Positions 52,528 to 62,797 of a DNA stretch of 64,000 nucleotides are shown here, one piece after another. The DNA lies in assembly GCA_009829735.1 (NCBI GenBank), contig CM020620.1, forward strand, positions 22,418,020-22,482,019, in the 5' to 3' direction. Source of the stretch: Pyropia yezoensis (taxonomy: Eukaryota; Rhodophyta; Bangiophyceae; Bangiales; Bangiaceae). Below the pieces are notes generated by a model. The model saw nothing but the letters and a program-made list of their open reading frames with translations, did not search any database and was not told the DNA's origin. The translations under genes and the position numbers were made by a program. Each line of letters opens with the position of its first letter. Position 1 is the stretch's first letter.

Positions 52528-54150
52528 CCAAGTGACTGCTCAGGGTGGCTGGCGGTGAGGGTTGTGTCTCGTTGACTCCCAGAGCTCACTCACTCTGGCT
52601 ACCTAAGAACGCCGCAGGTGGGGAGGGGACCGCTTGCCTGTTTTTCGACTGCCCCTTTCCCTGGGCCACTCCCACCACGCACGGGACGTCGATGCAAAGC
52701 GATCTAGATGCGGGCCCCCGCACAGACCATGGCCAGCGACGGAGGGGGGGCGGTGCGAGGACAGCGGCGCCACCCCGTCCCCATCCCTCCCTCCCCGGGC
52801 GTGGAGCTCCCTGCCCCCCCTCCTTGCGCGCCGGTCAAAACTGCGGGGGAGCACCTCACCTCACGAAAAAAAAAGTCGGACAACCAGCGCCGCCTGCACT
52901 CGCGGCTGCTACTCGCCACTGGGGATGGGAACATGATAGCGGCATCCGCCGCCAACCACTGCGCCCGCCCGCTGACTGAGGAGGTCGGATGGGTTTCTCA
53001 TCCGGCGAGGGGCGCGGCGCTGCCACCTCCGCGCCGCCAGCCAGGAGAGCTCTCGCCCTGCACATTCCCAACCGCCCGATCCAACCCCCCCGTCCCAGCC
53101 AAACCGCCTATCCGCCCCACGCTCCGCATCCAAACCCCCGCCGCCCCACAAACCTGACGCCATCGTCGTCCACGCCGCTCCCCTCTCCGCGTCAGACGCC
53201 ATCGTCGTCCAGCCCCGCACCACAAGCGAGGAGCCACCCCCGCCCGACGCTGGTGGTGGCGGCGGTGGGGGCAGCAGAGGCCAGGCCCGTCAGGGGAGGA
53301 GGGGAGGAGGGGGGGGACGGCGCCGCTGTCGACGCGGCGGCGGGGGTGGCAGCGGCGGCAGGGGTGGCGGCGGCGGGGGCGGCGGCGGCTGCGGCAGCGG
53401 CGGCGGCGGTGGGGCCGGTGCGGCGCGCCCCGGCAACTGCAGCTGCTGACGCCGCTGCAGTGGCGGCGGCAGTGCGACGTAGGGCTGCGGTTGCTAGACG
53501 GCCGGTCGGCCTGGATGGGTTGCCGCCAGTGGAGCGGAGTAGGGTGGCGGCGCCGCGGAGGGAGGCACGGGCGAGCATGCTGCAGCTGGTAGGGAGTAGT
53601 GGCGAGGGGGATGGGGGGCAGGGGCAGGATAGCGAAAAGAGTGGCAGGATAGCGAAAAGAGTGGCAGGAAAAGGATGGTGGAACAGAAAGGGCAGGGGAG
53701 CGCGAGGGACAAGGACGATGGGACAAGGACGAGCGGGAGGGGCAAGGACGAGCGAGAGGGGCAAGGACGAGCGAGATACCCAGGTAGATACATACGCATT
53801 ATCAAGTTTTCGCTAGCGATTGGACAGCAAGACGTTGGTCAAACAGTGGGAGCACGCAGTTCAACCATTCCTTCATGTACGACCTAAGCCTTCTGTATTT
53901 CTTATCAGTTGAGGTAAGGTATTGAATTCTTTTCGCCTTCGGCATCGCGCAAATGTGCTGATTTGAGACGACAGCTGTCGCCGCACCCCAGGCACGTCCA
54001 ATCGTCGTGGCCAGCTTCGTCGTGGACGCCACACGCGCCGCGGGCGCACCGTGCCGCCGGTCGTCGCTGTCACGCTCGCCATTCTCGACGTCGACCACCG
54101 TCGGCGCTTCCCCCACCGGATCGCCGCATTGTTCACACCCTGCCGTCACC
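52528..54150. other. Region upstream of eL24, no firm gene
   Basis: Both strands carry GC-driven ORFs. The minus strand from ATG 53580 reads MLARASLRGAATLLRSTGGN and further Arg/Ala-rich residues, which resembles an organelle-targeting leader, but no mature domain follows before the stop at 53192. The plus strand at 53,620-53,775 has short tandem repeats (AGCGAAAAGAGTGGCAGGAT twice, then about four units of GGCAAGGACGAGCGAGAG). A gene here is possible but not supported. Confidence 0.3.
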
Positions 54151-55241
54151 ATGGTTGTCAAGTACGTTTGCGTCTTGCCCGGTGCTATTTTGCTGGTGCT
54201 TGTCCGCCTGCGGCCTGGGCGCTTTCTGGGGCACGTCCGCTTGTGCGGGCACGGCTGTGGGGGCACCGAGTCTGCTGGCAGCGGCGACTGTGCACCTTGT
54301 GACCACCTCTTCCTTCCCTGCTGCTTCCGATTCAGCCGCGGTAGTGTGGTGGTGTGGAGTCGCTGGGCCCGTGATGTTGGTCACCTGCTCTGTGCAGGCT
54401 GGCGTTGCAGACAGATTTGCGCGGCTGCCGGCGGGGTGCCGTTGGGGGTCAGTCACTGGCTTGGGGTTGCCCTGTGCATCTGGTGCTGCGGCCATTCAGC
54501 ATGGCTACAGCGAGCGTTCGCAGTAGACCCGATTTGGGCGTTCGTCCTATCTGGCGGCGTTGGGGTGGTCAAGCGCTGTGGTGCTGTTGCGCCTACGGGG
54601 CTCTCCTGCGCCCCTGCCCCGATGATATTGCTATCCCTTGGGCACAAGCACGACCACGTGCACTGCCCATGGCTGATGATGATCTCGGCGTGCTGACATT
54701 GTTCTTGTTTGCGTTTGGACGGGCTTTCCTGCTCTTCGTGTTCCTTTGTGTCGTTGCTGTGCTGCTCTTGCGGTCTGCTACCATCTCTTCTTCTTACTCT
54801 TGCAGGACGGAGGTGTGCCAGTATTCTGGCTTCCGCATCTACCCCGGCCACGGCTCCCGCTTCATCCGCGTGGACGGGAAGTCGTACGTGTTTGCTAACA
54901 GCAAGTGCGAGGCGTCGTTCCACCTCAAGCGTAAAGCAGCCAAGCGCCCCTGGACGGTGCTGTTCCGCAAGCTGCACAAGAAGGGCGCGCAGGAGGATGT
55001 GTCGCGCCGCCGCGCCCGTCGCGCACGGACGGTTGTGACGAAGCCCGTGTTTGGGGCGACGCTCGAGTTCATCAAGGCCCGCCGCACGCAGCGCCCGGAG
55101 ATGCGTAAGGCTGCCCGCGACGCGGCGCTTAAGGAGGCGAAGGAGCGTAACAAGACAAAGAAGGCGGGGAAGACCAAGGCGATCGCGAGCCAGGCTGGCA
55201 AGTTTGGGGGCGCCAAGGCGCCACCGCCGAAGAAGCGTTGA
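54151..55241 (+). CDS. RPL24: Ribosomal protein eL24 (one intron after 11 nt)
   Basis: This is a component of the 60S ribosomal subunit. Exon 1 is only 11 bases (54151-54161, context GTCACCATG). The intron 54162-54805 (644 bases) has donor GTACGT and acceptor CTCTTGCAG. Exon 2 is 54806-55241. The junction gives MVVKTEVCQYSGFRIYPGHGS, the conserved eL24 N-terminus with its zinc-ribbon-like Cys. It continues RFIRVDGKSYVFANSKCEASFHLKRKAAKRPWTVLFRKLHKKG, then RRRARRARTVVTKPVFGATLEFIKARR, and a Lys/Ala-rich tail ending PPPKKR. Total about 148 aa, normal for the family. A long first intron close to the ATG is common in ribosomal protein genes and may contain expression signals. Confidence 0.95.
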
Positions 55242-55636
55242 TGGGATGACGTGTACCGCGCGTCAGCGGAGGGTTGGTAGCGGGAGCAAGAGAAACTCCT
55301 TTTTTTTTTCTCCCCGCTGAGTTACGAGGTGTCGCATGCCATGCACCGCGTGGGGCGGTGCTAGAATGACATGGGCCATTTTGTTGTACAGCCTCAGCAG
55401 CTTGCCTGCTCTCACTCAGCGTGCGTGGAGTGAAGCTATCCTTCACAGTGGCGACGTGCTAGGACTGCCTGCTCCGCGCCCTGCGTCTGCTGCCTTGCAC
55501 GTGGCACGGGCAGCGCCAAAGTCGTGCGAGCGACAGACAGCCCCACCCGGCTGCGTCCGAGCACAGCCTCCCCGTCTGCCGAGTGCCGCTGACGGACGTC
55601 CCCACAATCGAGCAGACAGCAACCCCCCCCGCCCCC
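55242..55636. other. Convergent intergenic region
   Basis: It lies between the eL24 stop and the USE1 stop. A T-run is present at 55301-55309. No gene seen. Confidence 0.5.
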
Positions 55637-56673
55637 TCACCACGGCAGTTTGATCACAAACAGGTAGACAAAGAGGAATACGCCCAGCGCGACGGCCAGA
55701 CCTCCCAGCCCCGTCCACCAGGACAACGTCGCGCGTTTGGCATACGAGGCCAGCGTTCCGCGCTGCCGCACCACGCCCGATAGGTTGGCATCCACCGCCG
55801 CGTCGGTTGCGTCGAGGACGGCTGCGTCGGTGACCAGGTCGTCGGCCATGCCCTGCACGTTGCGCTTGAGGCGGCCAACCAGCGCCAGCATCTCGCCGGT
55901 GAGCGCCTCCTGCACGGGGCGCTGCGCGTCAACGAGCGCCGCGTCCCCATCTTCATCACCGTCACCCGCCACACCGCCTGCCCCACTGGCATCGTCGGCC
56001 TGCCGCCCGCCGCGGCGGCGGAGGCCGTCGCCAAGCAGCGCCGACCGGGCATCCGCATCGTCGCCATTCACAGCGACAGTGTGACCCAGAGGCGCTTCCC
56101 CGCTCTCCCTCGACTGCCCTGCCGCCGCCGCCAGCCCCCGACCACCGGCGACCGCGTCGTCCGCCTCGTCGGCCGAGCCCCCTGCTCCCCCCCCGCCCGA
56201 CGGCAGGCGCCCCCCCCTGGGATCGGCCTCATCCCCCGTGTCAGCAGCGTCACTAGCCCCTTCCCCCCCCCCTGCCCCCCCCCCAACAGGCCCGCCGCTC
56301 GTCGCTCCTCCCGCTCCGCCATGCGGGTTTTGATGTCTTCCACTGACGACACGTAGCAGTCCGCGAGGGCCTCTGCGTCGGGCGTGTCTGGGTCGACGCC
56401 CGGCCACGGGGACGGGCCACCGGCGCCTCCACCGGCACGGGCCTCAAGCTGCGCCCGGTGGAGCATCCGCAGCGCTTTGCGCTGCAGTGCGTCGATGCGG
56501 GCGCGGAGGTCGAGGGCGTCGGCGGCGTGCGGTAGCGGGGGGGGGGCGCCCTTCTTCTTCACCTCGGCCCGCCCACCGCCGACATTCTCCGTAGACGAGA
56601 GGGTTCGAAGGATGGATGCGTGGAGGCGGAGGAACTCCAGCTCCGTCCACAGCACTTCGTCATAGTCCACCAT
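55637..56673 (-). CDS. USE1: USE1-type SNARE (apparent frame break in a C-run)
   Basis: The gene encodes a C-tail-anchored SNARE of the Use1 type, which acts in Golgi-to-ER retrograde fusion. The N-terminus from ATG 56673 (MVDYDEVLWTELEFLRLHASILRTL) is helical, followed by ARIDALQRKALRMLHRAQLEA. The C-terminal part carries the SNARE helix LTGEMLALVGRLKRNVQGMADDLVTDAAVLDATDAAVDANLSGVVRQRGTLASYAKR and ends with a tail anchor WWTGLGGLAVALGVFLFVYLFVIKLPW. The two parts lie in different frames; they meet at two C10 runs (56263-56272 and 56275-56284) within the linker GLLGGGQGGG. The whole length is one base short of a multiple of three. Family assignment within Qc SNAREs is probable. Confidence 0.75.
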
Positions 56674-57504
56674 GATGTCACACGCGGAGAGACGGGAAGG
56701 GGAGGCGCAGGGACGAGTTCTTCCCGAACCACACGAGCCGCCAGAGCATGCAAAGAGGATGAGGCTCAGCAGCTATGCATCCGCATCTGGGTGGACTTTT
56801 GAGGGGAGGAGAAGCCGCGGACGTCGGCGACCGGTCGAGTCGGTAAGATGGGGAAGACGATGTTGCAGGCTGTGACGCGAAGGTCCTGTCTGTCAGAGCA
56901 CCAAAGCACATACCGAAGCGGCACGACTCGTACGTGTCCCGAAACTCTTCGAAGAACACTGACAGCAATTCTTCCAAGTCTCTCACTTTTCTTCTTTTCA
57001 TATCGACTGTGTCCGCGGTTGTAAAGTGGCCCCCACCATCAAGACTCCTTCCAGCAGCCACAAGGGCGGCGGATGGGTCTCGCAGAGCCAACTGCGAGCC
57101 GCTCCTCCAACCGCCGCCCCTCCTCACCAACGCGCAGACCGCCGCCACCCCCCCTACAAACTATCGCCTTGGCGCGGAGGCGTGGCGACCTACGTGCCCC
57201 TTCCACTCTTCCACCGCCCACCGCCGCGGCGGTCGGCAGCCGGGCAGGTGCCGCAGCCCGTGCTGGCGGCGGCCCTTTCGGCACGGCCGTCGGGCAGCGC
57301 CGCGCCCTGGCCGGCCGCTGGTCTTCCCGCTCTTCTCCCCAGCCTGCGTCCCCAAGACGGACACACCTTGCGCTTGCTACCCCACAACCTCTTGGCCTCA
57401 CCTTTCCTCCACCCCCCCCCCGCTCCCCCTACCGCGGCCCGCCTTTGTCATTCCTACCCCTTCCCCCCCCTGTGCTCCACTTGCTGTGGCCCTCACGTTT
57501 CGCC
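56674..57504. other. Divergent intergenic region
   Basis: This separates the USE1 start (minus) and the oxidoreductase start (plus) and probably holds both promoters. It is AT-richer at 56,840-57,010. ORFs here have no domain. No gene seen. Confidence 0.45.
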
Positions 57505-59609
57505 ATGTCCAGCGGCGCCGCCCACCCCCCAGGGGACCACATTGTCCTCGTCGGCGGCGGCCACGCGCACGTGCAGGTCCTCCTCGGCAGCCGCCACTGG
57601 ACGGGCGCCGCGGCAGCGGCGCCCAAAGTCCTCGTCTCTGACACCCCGTCGGCCGTCTACTCGGGGATGGTGCCGGGGGCGGTGGCGGGGCTCTACCCCG
57701 CCGCCGAAGCGGCGGTGGACCTGGGCGCCCTTGCCGCCGCTACGGGCTGGGCGTGGAGGTGTGGCCGCGTGACGGCCATTGACGCTGCCGCGCGGACGGT
57801 GACGCTGGTGGAGGGGGGGGGGGGACCTGGGGAGGGACCCCTGCCCACCCGGTGGCCATGACCGGCGTCGGCAGCGGCGGCGGCGGCGGCGGCAGCAGCG
57901 GCGGCGGAGGCGACGGCGGGGGCTGCGGTGCGACGGCGGCAGCGGCGCCTGCCCAAACGCTCCGCTACGCCATCCTCTCCCTGGATGTGGGCTCCACCGC
58001 CCACCGCCTGCCCGGCATGGCTTTTCCGTCAACGGCGGCGGTGCTGCCGACGCGGCCAATAGGGGCACTCGCCGATGGGGTGGCCGCCGCGGCGGCCGCC
58101 GCGGTGGCCCGCCCCGACCCCCCACGGGTACTGGTGGTGGGCGGAGGCGCGGCGGGGGTGGAGCTCGCGTTTGGCCTCCACGCGCGGCTCGCCGCTGCCG
58201 CTGCCGCCGCCGCGCCGGAGACGTGCGGCTGGGCGGCGCCCGCCGTCACGCTCGTCACGTCGGCGGCAGAGGGGGCGCTGCCGCCGGCCCTCCACGGCGC
58301 CGCTGCCCACGCGGCGGTCGCCGCGGCGCTGGCCGCCAGGGGCATTGGCGTCCTGCCGGGCCACACCGCCGTGTCGGTGGATGAGCGCCGGCAGGTGCTG
58401 GTCGTCGAGGCCGCCGCCGGTGCCTCCGCCACGACCACCACCACCGCCGCCGCGGGCCCCGCACCCCTCCCCTCTGGCGGCGGCCACCCCCACCCTCCCC
58501 TCCCGTTTGACCTCCTCGTGACCGCCACGGGCGCGGCGGCGCACGCGTGGCTCGCCGCCGCCACGGACCTCCCTGTTGACGACCGCGGCTTTGTCGCCGT
58601 TGGCCCCACCCTGCAGGTGCCGGGCGCCGCGGCAGGCGGCCGCGTCTTTGCCGCGGGAGACTGTGCGGGCGTCGACCTGGGCGGCGGCGGCGGTGGCGAC
58701 GACGACGGCGGCGGCGGCGGCAGCGGCGGGGGGGGGGGTGGCTGGCGGGGGGGGGTGCCCAAGGCGGGGGTGTTTGCCGTCCGCCAGGGACCCGTCCTTG
58801 CCGCCAATATCGTGGCGCTCGCCGCCGCAGACGCGGCGGGGGCACTACCCCCACCGCCGCCGCCGCCGATGCCGCCGCCGCAGCCCGCCGTCGTTTCAAT
58901 GGCGGACGCCGCGTCAGCGTCAGCGGCGGCTGCTGCTTCCGACGCTGACGCCGACGCCGAAGCCGACGCGCGGTGGAGGGCGGCGGCGCTCCCGCCGCTG
59001 ATGCGCTTTAAGCCGCAGCGCAACTACCTGGCGCTGATATCGACCGGCGACGGGCGGGCGATTGGGACCAAGTGGGGGCTCGCTTTTGAGGGGCGCTGGG
59101 TGTGGCGGCTTAAGGATGCGATCGACCGCCAGTGGATGCGGCGGTTTGCGCTGCCGCCGCCGCCGCCGCCGCAAACACCGCCGGGGGGCGGTGGTGCCGG
59201 GGGGGGGGGGAAGAGGGGCGCTCAAAAAAACGGGCCGCCGCTGGGGGGGGGGGGGGGGGCGCATCGGGGGACCCCCACCAGCGGGTACGGGGTGTCGGGG
59301 GTGGGCGGCGGTGGTGGTACTGGCGGTGGTGGTGGCCCCTCTGCCGACGGGGCGGCGACCGCGGCGGTGACGGTGCCGGTGGCGGCGCCCGTCGGGGATG
59401 AGGCTGCTGCGTTGGACGGGCGGCTGCGCTACCGGCACACCCCAGCAGAGGGGGCGGCCGAGCTGCTCGGCCGGGACGGTGATGCGGCGGCGTTTGCCGA
59501 CGCGCTGGCCGTGCTCCACCGGATGGAGGCAGAGGCGGCGTGGCGGGACGCGCTCCTCGCGGTCGCGGCGCGGCCAGAGTGGCGGGACCGGCCGGAGCGG
59601 GGGGCGTGA
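57505..59609 (+). CDS. SelD-type NDH-like FAD oxidoreductase (apparent frame break in G12)
   Basis: The start ATG 57505 opens MSSGAAHPPGDHIVLVGGGHAHVQVL, the FAD dinucleotide-binding motif. Next comes PSAVYSGMVPGAVAGLYPAAEAAVDLGALA, the hallmark of the oxidoreductase that is fused to or found beside selenophosphate synthase SelD. After a G12 run (57813-57824) the protein continues in another frame: LDVGSTAHRLPG, the second Rossmann motif PRVLVVGGGAAGVELAFGL, FDLLVTATGAAAHAWL, GRVFAAGDCAG, PKAGVFAVRQGPVLAANI, RPQ-like FKPQRNYLALISTGDGRAIG and EGRWVWRLKDAIDRQWMRRF. The end carries a short helical tail, but no SelD kinase domain. Gly/Ala-rich loops are inserted. The role (possibly selenium or sulfur redox chemistry) is inferred from the family only. 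Confidence 0.82.
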
Positions 59610-60209
59610 GTGGCCGGCCAGGACGGGGGCCGTAGGGGGGGGGGGGGGGGGGGGGGGGGGGAAGGGGAGGGGTTGAGGGACCGAACTTAATAAAGGAATA
59701 ACACATCGTACAGTACTTCAGGCTACAGGCGGTGGTGGGCTGCGCGTCAACGCTGCTGCTCCCTTCTGGGAGCGGGTGGCCACCGTTTTGGTATCGCCGC
59801 TCGCGCTGGGGTGGCTCGCGATCGACTACGGCCCGAGAGGGTGAGGGGGACCGCACCCGCGGCGGAGGGGGCCGGGAATGTAGGAGCGCCCATGGGACCC
59901 CGCTGGTAGTGCTGCGCACGTCGGTCCCCGTCGGCTGGGTCAGCCTCCCAAACGCGGCGGCCGCGGACAACGCCCGCCCCCATAGGCGGGCTGTGGAGCG
60001 TGTCGTGGCAAAACCCGCCGTTCGCAAGGGGGTGAGACAAACGAAAAACGCTGGCCCACATTCCCAAGTGAGCACACAGGGAAAGACTGGTACCGCCAGC
60101 GTCGGCAGCGAATGGGCGGCGTATGGGCAGAGAGGGTCACAGACAACAGTGGCGCTTGTCTTTTTATCGGCGGAGACTGACGGAACACGCCAACGCTGCC
60201 GCCTCAATT
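59610..60209. other. Convergent intergenic region with G27 run
   Basis: A run of 27 G lies at 59635-59661, then AATAAA at 59689-59694, a possible polyadenylation signal for the oxidoreductase. The rest to the NOG2 stop has no supported gene. Confidence 0.5.
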
Positions 60210-61988
60210 CTAGTTGGCCTTGGGCGCCTTAGTCTCCTTCGCCCACTTCCCCTTCTGCCGCTCCTCCACTGTCTCGTCCGGGGGCGGCACGAACCAAGGG
60301 AGCTTTCCCCGCTGGAAGTCACTGAGCATGGCCCGCGCCACGTTGGTCACGTCGGGCTCCCCCTTTTTGAGCAGCTTTCCGCTGCGGCGGGCCAGCTTCT
60401 CACAAAAGTCGTCCCCGTCGGCCCAGTCTTGCACCCCATACGCCCGCCGGATGGCCTCGACCGACACCCGCAACAGCAGCGGCCCGATATAGTCCACCGC
60501 CGTGTCACCCAGGGACTCGACGCGGACGACGCCCTTGAGCACCGCGTCCGCCTGTGAGTCACACTCCCCCTGGTGCACCACCCCAGGGCAGTCCACGAGA
60601 AAGATCTGGCGGTAGAGTGTCACGTACTGCCACACCTTGGTCTCCCCGGGGACGGGCGCAACGTTGACCACCTTCTTCCCGCGAAGCGTGTTGATGACCG
60701 ACGACTTGCCAACGTTGGGGTACCCTACAATGCCCACCGAGATGCTTTTCTTGTCCGCGTGCAACTTCTTGAGCTGCCGCAACACATTGATGAGGGCGCC
60801 CTTGCCAAACGAATGGTTGACGCTCGCGTGGAAGGCCAGCGTCGGGTGCTCGCGGGAGAGGATGCGGAGCCAGCGGGACGTCACCCACGTCGGCACCAGG
60901 TCGCACTTGTTGAGGAGAAGCACCAATTGCTTGTGGGCGCCCCGCTTGGCCAGCAGCCGCTCCACGTAGCGGCAGCGGGTGCCCTGCGGATCCCGCGAGT
61001 CGAGAACCTGAATGACCACGTCGGACGAGTCAACAACCTTGTGGAGCTCCCCCCAGATGCGCCGGGACTGGCCCTTGTCAAACACCCGCCCACGGTTCGC
61101 GTCCTTAAACTCGGCCCAGGGATCCGCCGCCGAGGCAGCGACTGGCACCGGTCGAGGAGCCGCAGCGCCGCCGCCTGATGCGCTGGCAGGTACAGCGGCA
61201 GCAGTGGCGGTGGCGACGGCGGCACCGCTACCCGCCTCAGCACCCTCAGGGGTGATAGCGTCGTCGTCGCCGACAGGCCCGGCCTTCCCAGAGACCCCTT
61301 CGCTCGCGTTTCCGTCCGCAGTGGCGGCGTCCGCCGCCACATCCGTGCTCCCCTCAGCAGCCGCCCCGTCCCCGGCTGCCGACGACGGCAAGGTCAGGGG
61401 GGGCGGCACGGCGGCGGCGGCTTCTACCTTGGCAACAAACTGCTCCTCCCGTGATGCAGCATCCGCGGCAAGACCCTCCATACTGGTCACACCCAAGCGC
61501 GGGCGTTTCCGCGACCGGGCCTGAGTGAAAACCTGGTCATACGGTTCATTGGCAAGGAGTCCCAACTTCTCACCCGCCAGCGCCCGCCCTGGGTCATCCG
61601 CATCGTGGATGAGCGCGAGAGGCAGCTTGCGGGACTTAAGCAGCACCGCGTAAGGGTCGGCGGCGGCGGCAGACACCGAGTCACGAAAGCGGGTCAAGTC
61701 AGCCTGGTCCACCACCCGCGTCGTGCCAAACCACTTGCGGTTCGGTGCGGTGCGGCCGGCGCCAACCTGTGGGATGCGGGAGGTGAGGTCGCCCGCACCC
61801 TCAATGATTTTGCCCGCCCTGTCGCGCTTGAACGCCTTGGTCCGGTACATATGCAGCCGGTTGACCGTAGAGCGGTCTCGAACGCCAGTGAGAGTGTGGT
61901 TGGGGCGGGCAGCGGAGAAGGAGTGGCCTTTCTTGGTGCCATCAGAGGACTTGCCCGACATCGACGTTTTCCCCTTTCCTTTGTACAT
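60210..61988 (-). CDS. NOG2: Nucleolar GTP-binding protein 2 (NOG2/GNL2)
   Basis: This GTPase matures pre-60S ribosomal particles in the nucleolus and nucleus. The start ATG 61988 ([17 protein letters not shown], context CGCCACCATG) gives 592 aa; an upstream in-frame extension is not used. The N-terminal NGP1 region matches: [37 protein letters not shown] and [19 protein letters not shown]. The GTPase motifs come in the circularly permuted order of the YlqF/YawG group: NKCDLVPTW (G4, about 358), then [14 protein letters not shown] (G1, about 420), [11 protein letters not shown] (G2) and DCPGV (G3, about 463). A basic C-terminal extension ends [13 protein letters not shown] Ala-rich insertion (about 230-320) precedes the GTPase domain. 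Uninterrupted frame. Confidence 0.95.
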   Translation of the reverse strand: MYKGKGKTSMSGKSSDGTKKGHSFSAARPNHTLTGVRDRSTVNRLHMYRTKAFKRDRAGKIIEGAGDLTSRIPQVGAGRTAPNRKWFGTTRVVDQADLTRFRDSVSAAAADPYAVLLKSRKLPLALIHDADDPGRALAGEKLGLLANEPYDQVFTQARSRKRPRLGVTSMEGLAADAASREEQFVAKVEAAAAVPPPLTLPSSAAGDGAAAEGSTDVAADAATADGNASEGVSGKAGPVGDDDAITPEGAEAGSGAAVATATAAAVPASASGGGAAAPRPVPVAASAADPWAEFKDANRGRVFDKGQSRRIWGELHKVVDSSDVVIQVLDSRDPQGTRCRYVERLLAKRGAHKQLVLLLNKCDLVPTWVTSRWLRILSREHPTLAFHASVNHSFGKGALINVLRQLKKLHADKKSISVGIVGYPNVGKSSVINTLRGKKVVNVAPVPGETKVWQYVTLYRQIFLVDCPGVVHQGECDSQADAVLKGVVRVESLGDTAVDYIGPLLLRVSVEAIRRAYGVQDWADGDDFCEKLARRSGKLLKKGEPDVTNVARAMLSDFQRGKLPWFVPPPDETVEERQKGKWAKETKAPKAN

Positions 61989-62797
61989 GGTGGCGAACAG
62001 GGGAAAAAATACAGCAACCTCGAACAAGCTTTGGGCGGTGGGGGGGGGGAGCAGCACCGTTCAAAGACGTCACGTTCAAGAATGAGAAGATGAAGACACA
62101 CCGACGGTGAGTGCAGCGCCAGAGACGACGTGTTCGGGGATGTACGGACATGTGGATGGGGGCGGCCAGGAGCGTGCACGGGCAACTCCGCCGACGGCGT
62201 CCCGGCGAAAGGACATGATTGGTTCTGGTAGCTGTCAGCCGACACGTTGGGACAGTCCTTGTAATTTACATAATTGTCATTTCATGATCCGACAATGGAT
62301 ATAATTTCCGTGCCACAACTGCAATAGGTTTGGAGGTCACTGCTGACTCACAGGCTGCAGCAGATCGTGACCTGGCCAATCAGCTATTGGCTTCTTGTCG
62401 GCCGCTCAAGATACTCTGGACGGGCAGCGACAGTCGGTCGATGCATGGCTCGCGTTGCAGCGGTAACGGCAGCTACGACGGGCCACGGGCCCCCTGTGGG
62501 CTCTGACCGTCGCAGCCACCGCCGCCGTCGGAGTCGTTTTGATACATATCATTGCTCCCACCGCCGGCGCGAGCGCTGATCCGGACTTTCGTTTTGTTTC
62601 CTCACGTTTTCCGCACCAGTTCGCACCTCCGGTCACGTCCACCACATCGCGTTTCGACCTCCGCCTCATCAGTGCACGGCGGGCTGGTCTCTGAGCTTCT
62701 CGGGTCTGTGTGTCTGCCACAAGTCGTCATCGCCCTGCCGCTTCACTTATTCCTGTGGCATCCCCACCTCTGCGTCGTTCCCCTTCCTCCCGTCACC
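61989..62797. other. Divergent intergenic region
   Basis: It contains the NOG2 and PHGDH promoters on opposite strands. AT content rises at 62,240-62,350. No gene seen. Confidence 0.45.

Noticed and set aside
52989-53816. 275-aa plus-strand ORF upstream of eL24
   Set aside because: Pro-rich start, poly-Ala middle and a C-terminus encoded by short tandem repeats suggest a chance frame.
54660-54710. Possible box C/D snoRNA in the eL24 intron (TGATGA ... CTGA)
   Set aside because: The boxes are only about 15 bases apart and no terminal stem is visible.
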